DNA from: Mesorhizobium ciceri biovar biserrulae WSM1271
GTDB lineage: Bacteria > Pseudomonadota > Alphaproteobacteria > Rhizobiales > Rhizobiaceae
Length of the DNA stretch: 64,000 bases
Assembly: GCF_000185905.1 (NCBI RefSeq)
Contig: NC_014923.1
Span: 5,665,501 to 5,729,500, forward strand
Direction of reading: 5' to 3'
Shown: positions 45,279-54,950 of the stretch, piece after piece
Layout: each line of letters opens with the position of its first letter
How positions within the stretch are numbered: the first letter of the stretch is position 1
Notes under the pieces: generated by a model
Databases searched by the model: none
What the model was told of the DNA's origin: nothing
Seen by the model: only the letters and a program-made list of their open reading frames with translations
Position numbers and translations under genes: made by a program

Positions 45279-46247
45279 TCAGAGTTGCTGGAGTTGCGGA
45301 AGCGTGAGCTGGGTGACGGCGTAGTCGCCACTGCCGTCGAGGCCAGTGACCTCGGCGATCGTCTCGATGCGGCGCGAGGATCCGCGGCCGGCGATGAAGA
45401 CGATCAGGTCTATCGCCTCGGCGATGAGCCGGCGGGGAACGGTGACCACGGCTTCCTGTGCGAGCTGCTCGATGCGGTAGAGGGCGGACCGCGCCGAGTT
45501 CGCGTGAACGGTGGCGATGCCGCCTGGGTGACCAGTGTTCCATGCCTTCAGCATGTCGAGCGCTTCCGCGCCTCTGATCTCGCCGACGATGATGCGATCG
45601 GGTCTGAGGCGCAGTGTCGAACGCACGAGATCGGCGAGCGTGACAGAACCACGCCTGGTCCTCAGCGCAACGCAGTCTTTTGCTGCACATTGAAGTTCGC
45701 GCGTATCCTCGATCAGGATCACCCGCTCGTGGCAGTCGGCGACCACGGCTAGCAGCGCATTGGCAAGGGTTGTCTTGCCCGATGAGGTGCCGCCCGCGAC
45801 CAGGATGTTGCGCTGCTCGCGGACGGCTTTCTTCAACGCGTCAGCCTGCAGCGGCAGCATGACCCCGTCGGCGACATAATCGGCCAGGCTGTAGAGCTTT
45901 GCGGCGGGCTTGCGAATAGCAAAGCATGGCGCCAACACCACAGGTGGCAGCAGGCCTTCGAACCGCTCGCCCGAGGGCAGTTCGGCGCTGACGATCGGAT
46001 TATCCGCATGCGCTTCGGCGCGCACGTGGGAAGCGACGAGGCGGACAATGCGCTCCGCCTCGGTAGGATGGATGTGTACGCCTGTGTCGACCAGGCCCTC
46101 TCCGAGCCGATCGATCCGCAGTGCTCCGTCGGGATTGACCATCACCTCGATGATCGATGGGTCTGAAAGCGCTTTGGTGATCGCCGGACCCATGGCGGTG
46201 CGCAGCATCGCACGGCGGCGATGGTCGGCTTCCGGATGAGAGTTCAC
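45279..46247 (-). CDS. trbB: TrbB, VirB11-like ATPase
   Basis: 322 residues from GTG with AGGGGAAGG upstream. Walker A GGTSSGKTTLANALL, Asp box VILIEDTRELQC, Walker B DRIIVGEIRGAEALDMLKAW, His box HPGGIATVHANSAR. Hexameric traffic ATPase. Confidence 0.95.
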   Translation of the reverse strand: MNSHPEADHRRRAMLRTAMGPAITKALSDPSIIEVMVNPDGALRIDRLGEGLVDTGVHIHPTEAERIVRLVASHVRAEAHADNPIVSAELPSGERFEGLLPPVVLAPCFAIRKPAAKLYSLADYVADGVMLPLQADALKKAVREQRNILVAGGTSSGKTTLANALLAVVADCHERVILIEDTRELQCAAKDCVALRTRRGSVTLADLVRSTLRLRPDRIIVGEIRGAEALDMLKAWNTGHPGGIATVHANSARSALYRIEQLAQEAVVTVPRRLIAEAIDLIVFIAGRGSSRRIETIAEVTGLDGSGDYAVTQLTLPQLQQL

Positions 46248-46657
46248 CCTTCCCCTCCCCCGCCATTGCCTTTGTCAAGCGACCGCTTCCCGGAAGCGAT
46301 CTGCCGGCCGACCTGCTCGACAAATTTGTCGAAGCGCTCCTGGCCGATGGCCTGCGTTACCCTGTCCGGGGCCGGCGTGTGGGCGTGAAGCGTGATCGAG
46401 AAGCGGATGAAGAGCGCCAGGCTCTCCATCGTCATCTCGGCGTCGCGCCTGACATGAGCGAGGTCGCGAGAAAGACGGTCGAGCCTTACCCCGTATCGTT
46501 GGTCGAGCTCGTTCTCGCCACGCCGCTCGATGAAGGCTTCTACTGCCTTGGCGACGATCGCCGATTTGGTGGTCGAAGGATCACGACTGAGTTTGTCCAG
46601 CTTCTCGCTTAACTCGAACTCAAGCAGAAATTGGTGACGAATGCGGCGGGGCTTCAT
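46244..46657 (-). CDS. Ribbon-helix-helix (CopG-like) protein of the trb operon
   Basis: 137 residues. RIRHQFLLEFELSEKLDKLS then TTKSAIVAKAVEAFIERRGE is a ribbon-helix-helix fold with a long C-terminal helical part. Encoded between traG and trbB in rhizobial elements; overlaps trbB by 4 nt. Probably regulates transfer genes or helps the relaxosome. Confidence 0.75.
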   Translation of the reverse strand: MKPRRIRHQFLLEFELSEKLDKLSRDPSTTKSAIVAKAVEAFIERRGENELDQRYGVRLDRLSRDLAHVRRDAEMTMESLALFIRFSITLHAHTPAPDRVTQAIGQERFDKFVEQVGRQIASGKRSLDKGNGGGGEG

Positions 46658-46772
46658 GTGGCTTGTTCCAACTGCCAGCGCTGCCCGCCGGCACGGGAAC
46701 AAGCATCCGCCAGATGCCCAAAAACGCTTATCGCCCTTATCTACGCTGAGGTACGCCGTCAGGAAGCAGCGT

Positions 46773-48803
46773 TCAGAAGCCGGGCACGATGTCCTTGTCG
46801 TCGCCCCTTCCCTCATTGATGCCGTAGGCGCGGGCCGCCGTCGAAATCCGATCCATGACACGTTTGTCGGCGACCGGCTCGCTATCATCGTCAACAGACT
46901 TGAAGAGATCGTCCTGCTCAGCTTCTGGAGAAAGCACGACTTGATCTTCCGCTAGAGCTGGATGGCGCTGCTGCTGGACGCCGCCCTCGTCCCCGATCGC
47001 CGCGTCGGCAATTTCGTCGCCCGCAGCCAGACGACCGTCAACGCCGCGCACCCGTCCAGTCCAGTCATCCGTGCGCGAAGCCGGACGGTCCGCGTAAGGG
47101 CTGTCCCGCAGCACCGGGGAAGGTAGCACGCGTTCGGTAAAATTCCAGTCCTCATAATAGCGCAGCTTCTGGGCGCGCAACGGCGGCAGCCCTGAAATCA
47201 GCACCAGCTCGTCGGTTTGGGGCAGCTGCATCACCTCGCCAGGAGTGAGCAGCGGTCGGGCCGTTTCCTGCCGGCTGACCATGACGTGCGACAGCCAGGG
47301 CGCCAGCCGGTGGCCGGCATAGTTGCGCATCGATCTAAGCTCCGTTGCGGTGCCGAGCGCATCCGAAATGCGCTTGGCGGTGCGTTCGTCATTGGAGGAA
47401 AAGGCAATACGCACGTGGCAGTTGTCGAGAATGGCACTGTTCTCGCCATAGGCCTTGGATATCTGGTTCAATGATTGCGCGATCAGGTATGCGCGAATGC
47501 CATAGCCGGCCATGAAGGCGAGCGCGGTCTCGAAGAAATCTAACCGCCCGAGCGCCGGGAATTCGTCGAGCATCATGAGGAGTCGATGTTTGCGACTCCT
47601 GCTTGGATCGCCCTCAAGGCGCTCGGTCAGGCGTCTGCCGATCTGGTTCAGGATCAGGCGCACCAAGGGCTTGGTGCGCGAGATGTCCGACGGCGGCACG
47701 ACCAGGTAGAGCGATATCGGTCGCTCGGCATCCATGAGATCGACAATGCGCCAGTCGCAGGTCGATGTTGCCGCCGCGACCGTCGGGTCGCGATAGAGCC
47801 CGAGAAATGACATGGCGGTCGACAAAACACCCGAACGCTCGTTTTCCGATTTGTTCAGCAGCTCACGTGCCGCCGAGGCCACGACCGGATGGACCTCAGG
47901 CTTGTCGGGCGTGCCCAGGTGGTTGGTGGTCATCATCCGCTGCAGCGTCGCGGAAAAGGAACGTTGCGGGTCCGACAGGAAAGTGGCCACGCGGGCAAGC
48001 GTCTTTTCCTCTTCGGCATAGAGCACGTGCAAAACGGCGCCGACGAGGAGGGAATGACTTGTCTTTTCCCAGTGATTCCGGCGGTCCAGCGCGCCTTCCG
48101 GATCTACCAGGATGTCGGCGATGTTCTGAACATCGCGGACCTCTTGTGGACCCTTTCGTACCTCAAGCAGCGGGTTATAGCGCGCCGACCTAGGATCCGT
48201 CGGATTGAATAGAAGGCAATAGGAGAATTTCGACCGCCAGCCGGAGGTCAACTGCCAATTCTCGCCTTTGATATCATGAATGACCGCCGAACCGGTCCAG
48301 GACAGAAGAGTTGGAACAACCAGTCCGACGCCCTTGCCTGAACGTGTTGGGGCAAAGGCCATGACGTGCTCGGGCCCGTCATGTCGCAGATAGCGATCCT
48401 TCAGCTTGCCTAGGAAAACCCCGGCCGGCCGAAACAGCCCTGCCGTCACGATCTCCTGAGTCGTTGCCCACCTTGACGAGCCATAGGTCGTCACCGATCC
48501 GAGCTGTCGCGCGCGCCACAGCGAACCGCCGATGGCGGCGGCACAGCCCACGAACCCACTCGCGCCGGCGAGCGCACCGGCCTTATCGAAGACCTCGGGC
48601 GCATAGGCGTCAAAATGGTACCACCATTCAAACAGTTTCCACGGCTTGTAGATCGGCCAGCCAGCCGCAACAAACCACGGCGCGCCGAGTGGCGGCTGAT
48701 GGCCCAGCATGTGCGCGCACCACTGCGTGGCCGTCCACACGCCGAGCATGACGATTGCGAATACGACGACGATCTGCCCAATCAGCAACTTCGTGGGCGT
48801 CAT
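46773..48803 (-). CDS. traG: TraG, VirD4-like coupling protein
   Basis: 676 residues. N-terminal membrane helices (GQIVVVFAIVMLGVWTATQW), Walker A FAPTRSGKGVGLVVPTLL, Walker B LLMMLDEFPALGRLDFFET, then the FSSNDERTAKRISDALG segment. Brings the relaxase-DNA complex to the channel. The unusual feature is its separation from the relaxase by the glmS/nodM cassette. Confidence 0.95.
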   Translation of the reverse strand: MTPTKLLIGQIVVVFAIVMLGVWTATQWCAHMLGHQPPLGAPWFVAAGWPIYKPWKLFEWWYHFDAYAPEVFDKAGALAGASGFVGCAAAIGGSLWRARQLGSVTTYGSSRWATTQEIVTAGLFRPAGVFLGKLKDRYLRHDGPEHVMAFAPTRSGKGVGLVVPTLLSWTGSAVIHDIKGENWQLTSGWRSKFSYCLLFNPTDPRSARYNPLLEVRKGPQEVRDVQNIADILVDPEGALDRRNHWEKTSHSLLVGAVLHVLYAEEEKTLARVATFLSDPQRSFSATLQRMMTTNHLGTPDKPEVHPVVASAARELLNKSENERSGVLSTAMSFLGLYRDPTVAAATSTCDWRIVDLMDAERPISLYLVVPPSDISRTKPLVRLILNQIGRRLTERLEGDPSRSRKHRLLMMLDEFPALGRLDFFETALAFMAGYGIRAYLIAQSLNQISKAYGENSAILDNCHVRIAFSSNDERTAKRISDALGTATELRSMRNYAGHRLAPWLSHVMVSRQETARPLLTPGEVMQLPQTDELVLISGLPPLRAQKLRYYEDWNFTERVLPSPVLRDSPYADRPASRTDDWTGRVRGVDGRLAAGDEIADAAIGDEGGVQQQRHPALAEDQVVLSPEAEQDDLFKSVDDDSEPVADKRVMDRISTAARAYGINEGRGDDKDIVPGF

Positions 48804-49003
48804 TGGCTTGCTCCGCTGTTTCGAACACCGGGGCAAGCATCGCGCGCCGCGATGTGAACTGAAATGCACACTACGCACGACCAGGTGCGACGAGGAGCAG
48901 CGCCGGGCTCGTCACAAGGATTAGCCGGAGCTATTAAGGCCTCGACGATAACGTCCGACTGCTCGTTCAGCCGAAGTGCATTTCTATCGAAGGGCCGTGA
49001 CCA

Positions 49004-50827
49004 TCATTCGACGGTAACCGATTTTGCGAGATTGCGCGGCTGGTCGACATCTTTGCCCATCAAGACCGCCGTGTGATACGCAAGAAGCTGTATCGGCAGC
49101 GCAAAGATCATTGGCGCGATAATTTCGTCGACTACCGGCAGCACGATCGTGTGCATCGTGTCGAGTTTCGAAGCAGCGGCCCCTTTCTCATCCGTGATGA
49201 GGATAATCCGACCGCCTCTGGCGGCCGCTTCCTGCATGTTCGAGACGGTCTTGTCGAAAAAGCGATCATGTGGCGCGATGACGATCACTGGCATGTTTTC
49301 GTCGACCAGTGCGAGCGGACCATGCTTCAATTCACCAGCCGCATATCCCTCGGCATGGATGTAGGATATCTCCTTGAGCTTCAGCGCACCTTCCATTGCC
49401 AGTGGGAAACTGGTGCCGCGGCCGATATACAGGACGTCATGACATTTTGACAGTTCGCGCGATAGGAGCTCGACATCTGGCTTGATGCTGTTCAGGACCC
49501 GGCCCATGACGCCCGGCATTTCGGCAAGACTCGTGACGAGCGCCTTTGCCTCATCTTGCGTTGCCGTTCCACGGGCCCTGGCAGCGCCAATGGCGAGTGT
49601 GGCTAGAGCCACAAGCTGGCAGGTGAACGCCTTGGTGGAGGCAACGCCGATCTCCGGGCCGGCGAAGATCGGGAAGACGGCGTCGGCCTCCCGCGCAATG
49701 CTCGATTCCCGGCTGTTGACGACAGCGCCGGTCTTCAGCCCACGCGCCTTGCAGTATCTCAGGGATGCGAGCGTGTCCGCGGTTTCACCGGACTGCGAAA
49801 TGAAAAGAGCCGCCGACTGCGGCGGCAACGGGATCTCCCGGTAGCGGAATTCGGACGCGACGTCGATTTCGACCGGCAGGCGCGCATAGCGCTCGAACCA
49901 GTATTTTGCGATAAGTCCAGCCAGATAGGCGGTGCCGCAAGCCGAGATCGCCAGGCTCGGGATGCCGGCGAAATCCATGCAAGACGTCGTGTCGGCGCGA
50001 TTCCCTTCGAAGCTGGTGTGATAACCGAGCGCACGGGCGACAACCTCGGGCTGCTCATGAATTTCCTTCTCCATGAAATGGCGATACTTGCCCTTATCGG
50101 CCAGATATGCCCCGGCAAGGGAAGTCTGGCGCGGACGCTCGACGGGATGGCCATCGAAATTGAAGATATCGACTCCTGTCTTGCCGATAACGGCCCAGTC
50201 GCCGTCGACGAGATACGTGACCGCATTTGTGAAGGGAGCAAGCGCGATCGCGTCGGAGCCCAGGAACATCTCGCCGTCGCCATGACCGATCGCCAATGGG
50301 GGTCCATTGCGCGCCGCCATGATGGTGGACGGATCATCCTCAAAGAGAACAGCAAGCGCGTACGCACCCCTGACGCGCTTCAGCATGGCATGCATTGCCT
50401 CACCCCTCCCCATGCCCTCACGGCGGTATCGTGCCAAGAGATGTACGACAACCTCGGTGTCGGTATCGGTCTGGAACTCGGCGCCCGCCGCCGCCAGTTC
50501 ATCCTTCAATTCGGCGAAATTCTCGATGATGCCGTTGTGAACCACGGCCACACCCTCGGCAATGTGCGGGTGGGCGTTGCGCTCGGTGGGTGCGCCATGG
50601 GTCGCCCAACGTGTATGTGCGATGCCGACGATGCCACTCAGCGGCTCTTCCTTCAATCTTTTCTCGAGATTGACAAGCTTGCCCTTCGCGCGCCGGGAGT
50701 GCAACGAGCCCTCGCAAAGGGTGGCAAGGCCGGCTGAGTCATAGCCGCGATATTCGAGCCGCTTCAACGCGTCGACCAACCGCTCCGACACCGGCTGATG
50801 CCCAACGATGCCAACAATCCCGCACAT
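49004..50827 (-). CDS. glmS: GlmS, glutamine-fructose-6-phosphate transaminase (probably symbiotic NodM)
   Basis: 607 residues. Catalytic Cys at the N-terminus (MCGIVGIVGHQPV) and the glutaminase domain (IAHTRWATHGAPTERNAHPH), then two SIS domains (SQSGETADTLASLRYCKARG, HAEGYAAGELKHGPLALVD) and the C-terminal PRNLAKSVTVE. Makes glucosamine-6-phosphate. A nod box lies 81 bp upstream and the gene sits inside the transfer block, so this is most likely the nodulation paralog NodM supplying glucosamine for Nod factor synthesis, not the chromosomal housekeeping copy. That last step is inference. Confidence 0.9.
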   Translation of the reverse strand: MCGIVGIVGHQPVSERLVDALKRLEYRGYDSAGLATLCEGSLHSRRAKGKLVNLEKRLKEEPLSGIVGIAHTRWATHGAPTERNAHPHIAEGVAVVHNGIIENFAELKDELAAAGAEFQTDTDTEVVVHLLARYRREGMGRGEAMHAMLKRVRGAYALAVLFEDDPSTIMAARNGPPLAIGHGDGEMFLGSDAIALAPFTNAVTYLVDGDWAVIGKTGVDIFNFDGHPVERPRQTSLAGAYLADKGKYRHFMEKEIHEQPEVVARALGYHTSFEGNRADTTSCMDFAGIPSLAISACGTAYLAGLIAKYWFERYARLPVEIDVASEFRYREIPLPPQSAALFISQSGETADTLASLRYCKARGLKTGAVVNSRESSIAREADAVFPIFAGPEIGVASTKAFTCQLVALATLAIGAARARGTATQDEAKALVTSLAEMPGVMGRVLNSIKPDVELLSRELSKCHDVLYIGRGTSFPLAMEGALKLKEISYIHAEGYAAGELKHGPLALVDENMPVIVIAPHDRFFDKTVSNMQEAAARGGRIILITDEKGAAASKLDTMHTIVLPVVDEIIAPMIFALPIQLLAYHTAVLMGKDVDQPRNLAKSVTVE

Positions 50828-50907
50828 GATCGTCTCCGAATTCTTCCCGATAGCCTCAGTCGGCCCAAGGGCACGGCCAAGCGCTCAGCCTCCCTAGTAG
50901 AATTCGG

Positions 50908-50957
50908 CAAAACAGGTAAATCGATTTTTGGGATAGCTGCCATCCAGCCAGCGGATA
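50908..50957 (-). promoter_or_regulatory. nod box upstream of glmS/nodM
   Basis: Read on the minus strand, the region holds two exact NodD half-sites ATC-N9-GAT: one at 50942-50956, one at 50920-50934, followed by ATCGATTTACC as in the nod-box consensus (GATG, ATC, AAATCGATTT). About 81 bp lies between its downstream edge and the ATG. Predicts flavonoid- and NodD-dependent expression. Confidence 0.8.
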
Positions 50958-51088
50958 GGCGAGTTCGTGTTTGACATCGGCGAGACGGACCGTTGATTTC
51001 GGCTATCCAGGTCTCCTGACCTTCACCCGTCTCAGAGAATGAGAAAGCCGTCAAATTCGCTACCAATTGCCGCGATTTGCGGCTTTGT

Positions 51089-51346
51089 TCAGTGCTTTTT
51101 CAACTTGCGCGGCCGCGCAGATTGTCCCTGCAAGCTGTCCCTCTTGGGCACCGCCGCGTGTCGCGGAGAGGATCGTCCGGTGGCCGACTTAGTGGCGGAG
51201 TGTTCGGCGGTGCGGAGTTTCGGCCGCTGAAATTCAGCCGTGGCAACGTCGCCGAGTTGCCGACGCTGCCGCCGCAACCGGGCTGTGTCGATCTTAGACA
51301 AGGCCGAATGCCAGGCTCTGTCGATGGCCCTAAGGATCATTTGCAT
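51089..51346 (-). CDS. Small basic protein, function unknown
   Basis: 85 residues from ATG with GAGGAAGG upstream, a strong ribosome-binding site. MQMILRAIDRAWHSALSKID is a helical start; the rest is rich in Arg, Lys and Ser. No known domain. It lies just upstream of the nod box. Confidence 0.4.
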   Translation of the reverse strand: MQMILRAIDRAWHSALSKIDTARLRRQRRQLGDVATAEFQRPKLRTAEHSATKSATGRSSPRHAAVPKRDSLQGQSARPRKLKKH

Positions 51347-51578
51347 TGCTACCTTCCTCTGCTGCCCAGCGCATTCGCTTCGTCTGCGTCAGTCGATTTG
51401 GGATCGTGCATCAAAGTTCGATGCCGATGCGAATCGGGTGGCTATCAGCCCCATTTTTGGCTGCCTATGCAAGCAGGCGGACGCGTTATGTCATCTTATG
51501 CCTCATGGCTCGGATCACCTTGTCGAACTCTTGCGGGGGTCGAAGGCACCCCGCACCTGCGCATGGCTACCATGAAAG

Positions 51579-53549
51579 TCACGAAACGCTGGGCCCACTC
51601 CTTTGCCGACCGATGCTCCAAGAGATGCCCTCGCGCTGCACCAGGCCGGAAACCTCTTTGCCGACATGCCGCTCGAGCACCGGCCGCCATGGTACGAGCG
51701 TGAACTCTCGCGATTTCTCGATAACGGCGTATTTGCCGCTGGCGAGTTCAACTGACCGGCGGAGCGTGCCCACTACGCGATGACCGGCCCGCGTTTCGGC
51801 ATAGGACAGGCCAAGCTCTTCCGACAGTTGACCGGCAACACGGTTCAACTCCCGCTGGCGGAGGATCGAAATCATGTTGGCGCGATAGACGATCCGATCC
51901 TGCTCCTGATCGGCAAGGCCCTGCGCGATCAGCCACTGCTGTCGGCGGCTCCGCGCCTCCTGCATCTCACGGCCGAAGCCCGAGTTACGTAACCTCTCTG
52001 ATGCCTCGGAGACAAGCTGGCTGTCGATCCAGGTCGCGCCGTCAAAGCCAACCTGCCGCTCCAGCGGCATCGAAGAGAGCTTGTCGACCGTGACAGGCTG
52101 GGTCCTCGCCTGCTGGCGCTCGTAGGCGGCTACACGATCGAGATGATCCGGCGCGATGATCCAGGTGCCATCGGGCTCGCGCTCGACGCCCCCGGTAGCG
52201 CGCCGGATTGCCTCCAGCCGGCGCACATGCGTTTCGGCGAAGCGGTCGGTGGAGGTCGGATCGTGCTTCAGATGAATGTCGATGTTGTAGCGGCCGTGAT
52301 GGGCAGCCGCGATTTCGGCCACCGTGCGGTCAACCAGCCTGGGCTCTGTGTTCCTCGGCGCGACACGCACGATGCAGCCGTCGGGCGTCGGCTCTGTCGC
52401 CTCGCCTTTGCCGATGTTGATGTATCGGGTTTTGCCATCCACACCGTCGACGATGAGGTAATGCCGGTCGCTGAGCTCGTCGGCCAGCCCGCGCGCGACA
52501 ACGCGGCCGACGACAGGGGCGGCCTGCTCGCCCGATCCATCTTGGATCACGCAGTCGGCGGCACTGCGGGAGATCCCCCTGCCCGTCAGTTCGCGATGCA
52601 AGGTCTTGATGATGTCGCCGCGTTCGCCGATGCGGCGCAGCGTCGCTTCAAGCCCGTCATCGAGCCGCCAGCGGCCCGGGGCGATCTCTTCGGCCAGATG
52701 CATCCGCTCGAGCTTGCGCAGGCGCCCCTGATGCAAGGTCTGTCGAAACGCATCGCGGCTATCCGGTGACACGAGCCCACTCTCGTCACGCAGCTGCAGC
52801 AGGCGGCGGTCGATGCTGGTGAAGCGTTCCTGCTGCATTTCCTGACGCAGGCGGTGCTCGATCTCGTGGTCGGTGCGCGGACCGAGATCGAGGCTGACCA
52901 GCTCGGCAGCGCGCTCGCGGATGCCGCTCGAGATGTATTCGCGCGCTATGACGAGATTCTCACCGCGATCGTCCTTGCCACGCACGATGATGTGGGTGTG
53001 CGGATGGCCGGTATTGAAATGGTCCACGGCAACCCAGTCGAGCTTCGTGCCGAGATCCTCCTCCATCTGTGCCATGAGCCGCCGCGTCAGTGGCTTGAGG
53101 TCGTCGAATTCGATGCCGTCCTCGGGTGCGACGATGAAGCGGAATTGATGGCGATCGCCATCGGCACGATCGAGGAAGTCCTTGCCGGCGACGCGATCGC
53201 TGTCGGCGCCATAGAGCCGGCCAGGCGCGCCCTCCCGGGTGACGCCGTCGCGCTGGATGTAGCGCAGATGCGCACGCGCCCCGTCCGCGCTCTTGCCGGC
53301 CAGCTTGACGACACGCGCCTTGACGACGACCCGGCGCTGGCGGAAGGCTGCATGGCGATCGCGTGATTTCAGCAGCGCGGCCGTCGCCCCACCCCGGCCT
53401 ATCCGGCTGCCCGCGAAGCGGCCACCACGCTGGGGCCGGCCACCAGCTCGGTTGATCGCTGCCCGGACCTGGCCGACAAAGCGTTTGCCGGCCTTCGAAC
53501 CCCGGGAGCCAATCTTCCCGAGCTTCGGTCTGAACTCGTCATCCTGCAT
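51579..53549 (-). CDS. rlxS: DUF3363-type relaxase (RlxS/VirD2-like)
   Basis: 656 residues. DHFNTGHPHTHIIVRGKDDR is the His cluster that binds the metal of the relaxase, and RAHLRYIQRDGVTREG the start of the catalytic domain with its Tyr. The C-terminal VPWRPVLERHVGKEVSGLV then ISWSIGRQRSGPSV is the DUF3363 end typical of rhizobial ICE relaxases. It nicks oriT and leads the strand through TraG. Confidence 0.92.
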   Translation of the reverse strand: MQDDEFRPKLGKIGSRGSKAGKRFVGQVRAAINRAGGRPQRGGRFAGSRIGRGGATAALLKSRDRHAAFRQRRVVVKARVVKLAGKSADGARAHLRYIQRDGVTREGAPGRLYGADSDRVAGKDFLDRADGDRHQFRFIVAPEDGIEFDDLKPLTRRLMAQMEEDLGTKLDWVAVDHFNTGHPHTHIIVRGKDDRGENLVIAREYISSGIRERAAELVSLDLGPRTDHEIEHRLRQEMQQERFTSIDRRLLQLRDESGLVSPDSRDAFRQTLHQGRLRKLERMHLAEEIAPGRWRLDDGLEATLRRIGERGDIIKTLHRELTGRGISRSAADCVIQDGSGEQAAPVVGRVVARGLADELSDRHYLIVDGVDGKTRYINIGKGEATEPTPDGCIVRVAPRNTEPRLVDRTVAEIAAAHHGRYNIDIHLKHDPTSTDRFAETHVRRLEAIRRATGGVEREPDGTWIIAPDHLDRVAAYERQQARTQPVTVDKLSSMPLERQVGFDGATWIDSQLVSEASERLRNSGFGREMQEARSRRQQWLIAQGLADQEQDRIVYRANMISILRQRELNRVAGQLSEELGLSYAETRAGHRVVGTLRRSVELASGKYAVIEKSREFTLVPWRPVLERHVGKEVSGLVQREGISWSIGRQRSGPSVS

Positions 53550-53730
53550 GCTTGGCCTGCGCCTGGAACAGAGTCGAATCAGCCATTTGCGCTCCGAAGT
53601 TCTCCTGACGCTGGAGGGTGCCTCCGGCAAAAATGATGTGCAGACAAACACTTCGCCGCCTCTTGGAGGGGGTGTCTTTATCTTGCCTTCCGCGCCCCAC
53701 CCCTTCGGACGCGTCCGGCCCCCCCCTTTG
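53550..53730. other. Intergenic region upstream of the relaxase, candidate oriT
   Basis: 181 bp between the lytic transglycosylase stop and the relaxase start, with C-rich tracts and short inverted repeats (for example around 53690-53720). Relaxase genes often neighbour their oriT. No nick-site consensus could be confirmed. Confidence 0.3.
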
Positions 53731-54414
53731 CTAGCGTTCCGGCTCCTTGACCTGTGCGACGTCGCTTCCCAGCGGCACGAAGAGATCGCCGTTTCGCGCG
53801 CCGGCGCGATCACCATTTTGCGGGAAAAACAGCGAGCGCCCCGAGGGTGCATCTTGCCTGCTTGGAGCGACAGATTTGCCCTTGAACTGCTCGATGTCGG
53901 TTCCCGAAACTCCGGCCGCCCGGAGCTGCTTGAGGTAATCGACGGTCTCTTTCGGCAGCGGCGTGCCGCGCTTCAGATGCGCCTGGTAGCGCTCGGGTCC
54001 GGCGTTGTAAGCGGCAAACAGACCGGGGAACCCGAAGCGGTCATACATGGCCCGAAGATAGGCAGTGCCGGCCAGAATGTTGTCGCGCGGATCGTGGGGA
54101 TCGGCGCCCAGTCCGTATTGCGCACGCATGTCCTGATAGGTTTCCGGCATCACCTGCATGAGGCCCATGGCACCGGCGCGCGAGGTGATCGGCCGGCCGT
54201 GGAGCATCGTCTTGCCGCTGCTTTCGGCATCGATCACCGCGTAAATCCAGGCCTCGGGAACACGGAAACGCTTGCTTGCTTCGCCTGTGAACTCATGCCA
54301 CCTTCGAAGTTGCGGACTTTGGGAGATGGCGACCGGCTCAGCGCCGGTCGAGGCGGAACAGGCGCATGGCGCGACAGCGATCATGCCAAGCATCAGGAGG
54401 GCTACTCGGTCCAT
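53731..54414 (-). CDS. Lytic transglycosylase (VirB1-like)
   Basis: 227 residues with a signal peptide ending near CACSASTG (possible lipoprotein). SLT domain: AVIDAESSGKTMLHG with catalytic Glu, GAMGLMQVMPETYQDM, LAGTAYLRAMYDRFG and AAYNAGPERY. Opens the peptidoglycan for the channel. Overlaps traF by 13 nt. Confidence 0.9.
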   Translation of the reverse strand: MDRVALLMLGMIAVAPCACSASTGAEPVAISQSPQLRRWHEFTGEASKRFRVPEAWIYAVIDAESSGKTMLHGRPITSRAGAMGLMQVMPETYQDMRAQYGLGADPHDPRDNILAGTAYLRAMYDRFGFPGLFAAYNAGPERYQAHLKRGTPLPKETVDYLKQLRAAGVSGTDIEQFKGKSVAPSRQDAPSGRSLFFPQNGDRAGARNGDLFVPLGSDVAQVKEPER

Positions 54415-54950
54415 AGCGGCGCGAGCCTCCCGATGATGTTGGCGGCTCGGACCGGCCCGAAATAGCGGCTGTCGAAAGAGCGCGGTGCCTCGCCGTTCAG
54501 CACGAAGAATTCGTCGTCAGCGAGCGCGCGGCAGCCGCTCCACCATGGCAGCGGACGGCCTTGGGTGTCGGTTGCGAGCCGACGTGCGACGATCTTGCCG
54601 CCGATGATGATCGCCTCGTTGAAGGCGCAGACACGTTCGTGCGGCAGCGCGGCAATGTGCTTTACAAGGGGAACGCCGTTCGGGAGATAGCCGCGTTCGG
54701 CAGCAAGGCCGGCAATGGCATCCGGTGCGCCGGCGAGCACCAGGTCGCCGCGTGCTGGCGCTCCCGCCATGACGCGATAGAGGCCGACCGGCGCGCTCGC
54801 CGAGGCGTTCCAGATCAGCCAGGGCGACGGGTTTGCAAGCGGGCCGAAGGCAATCAGGCCAAGGGCAATCGCGGTCGCGGCGATCGCCCTTGTCGCCCGG
54901 ACACGGCGCAGGCGGCTGCCGGTCAGACGGATGACAGGAGGCCGGCTCAT
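54402..54950 (-). CDS. traF: TraF, S26 family signal-peptidase-like protease
   Basis: 182 residues with one N-terminal membrane helix. NASASAPVGLYRV carries the catalytic Ser, VPLVKHIAALPHERV the Lys, and DDEFFVLNGEAPRSFDSRYF the C-terminal conserved box. TraF-type proteases mature (cyclise) the TrbC pilin. Confidence 0.92.
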   Translation of the reverse strand: MSRPPVIRLTGSRLRRVRATRAIAATAIALGLIAFGPLANPSPWLIWNASASAPVGLYRVMAGAPARGDLVLAGAPDAIAGLAAERGYLPNGVPLVKHIAALPHERVCAFNEAIIIGGKIVARRLATDTQGRPLPWWSGCRALADDEFFVLNGEAPRSFDSRYFGPVRAANIIGRLAPLWTE

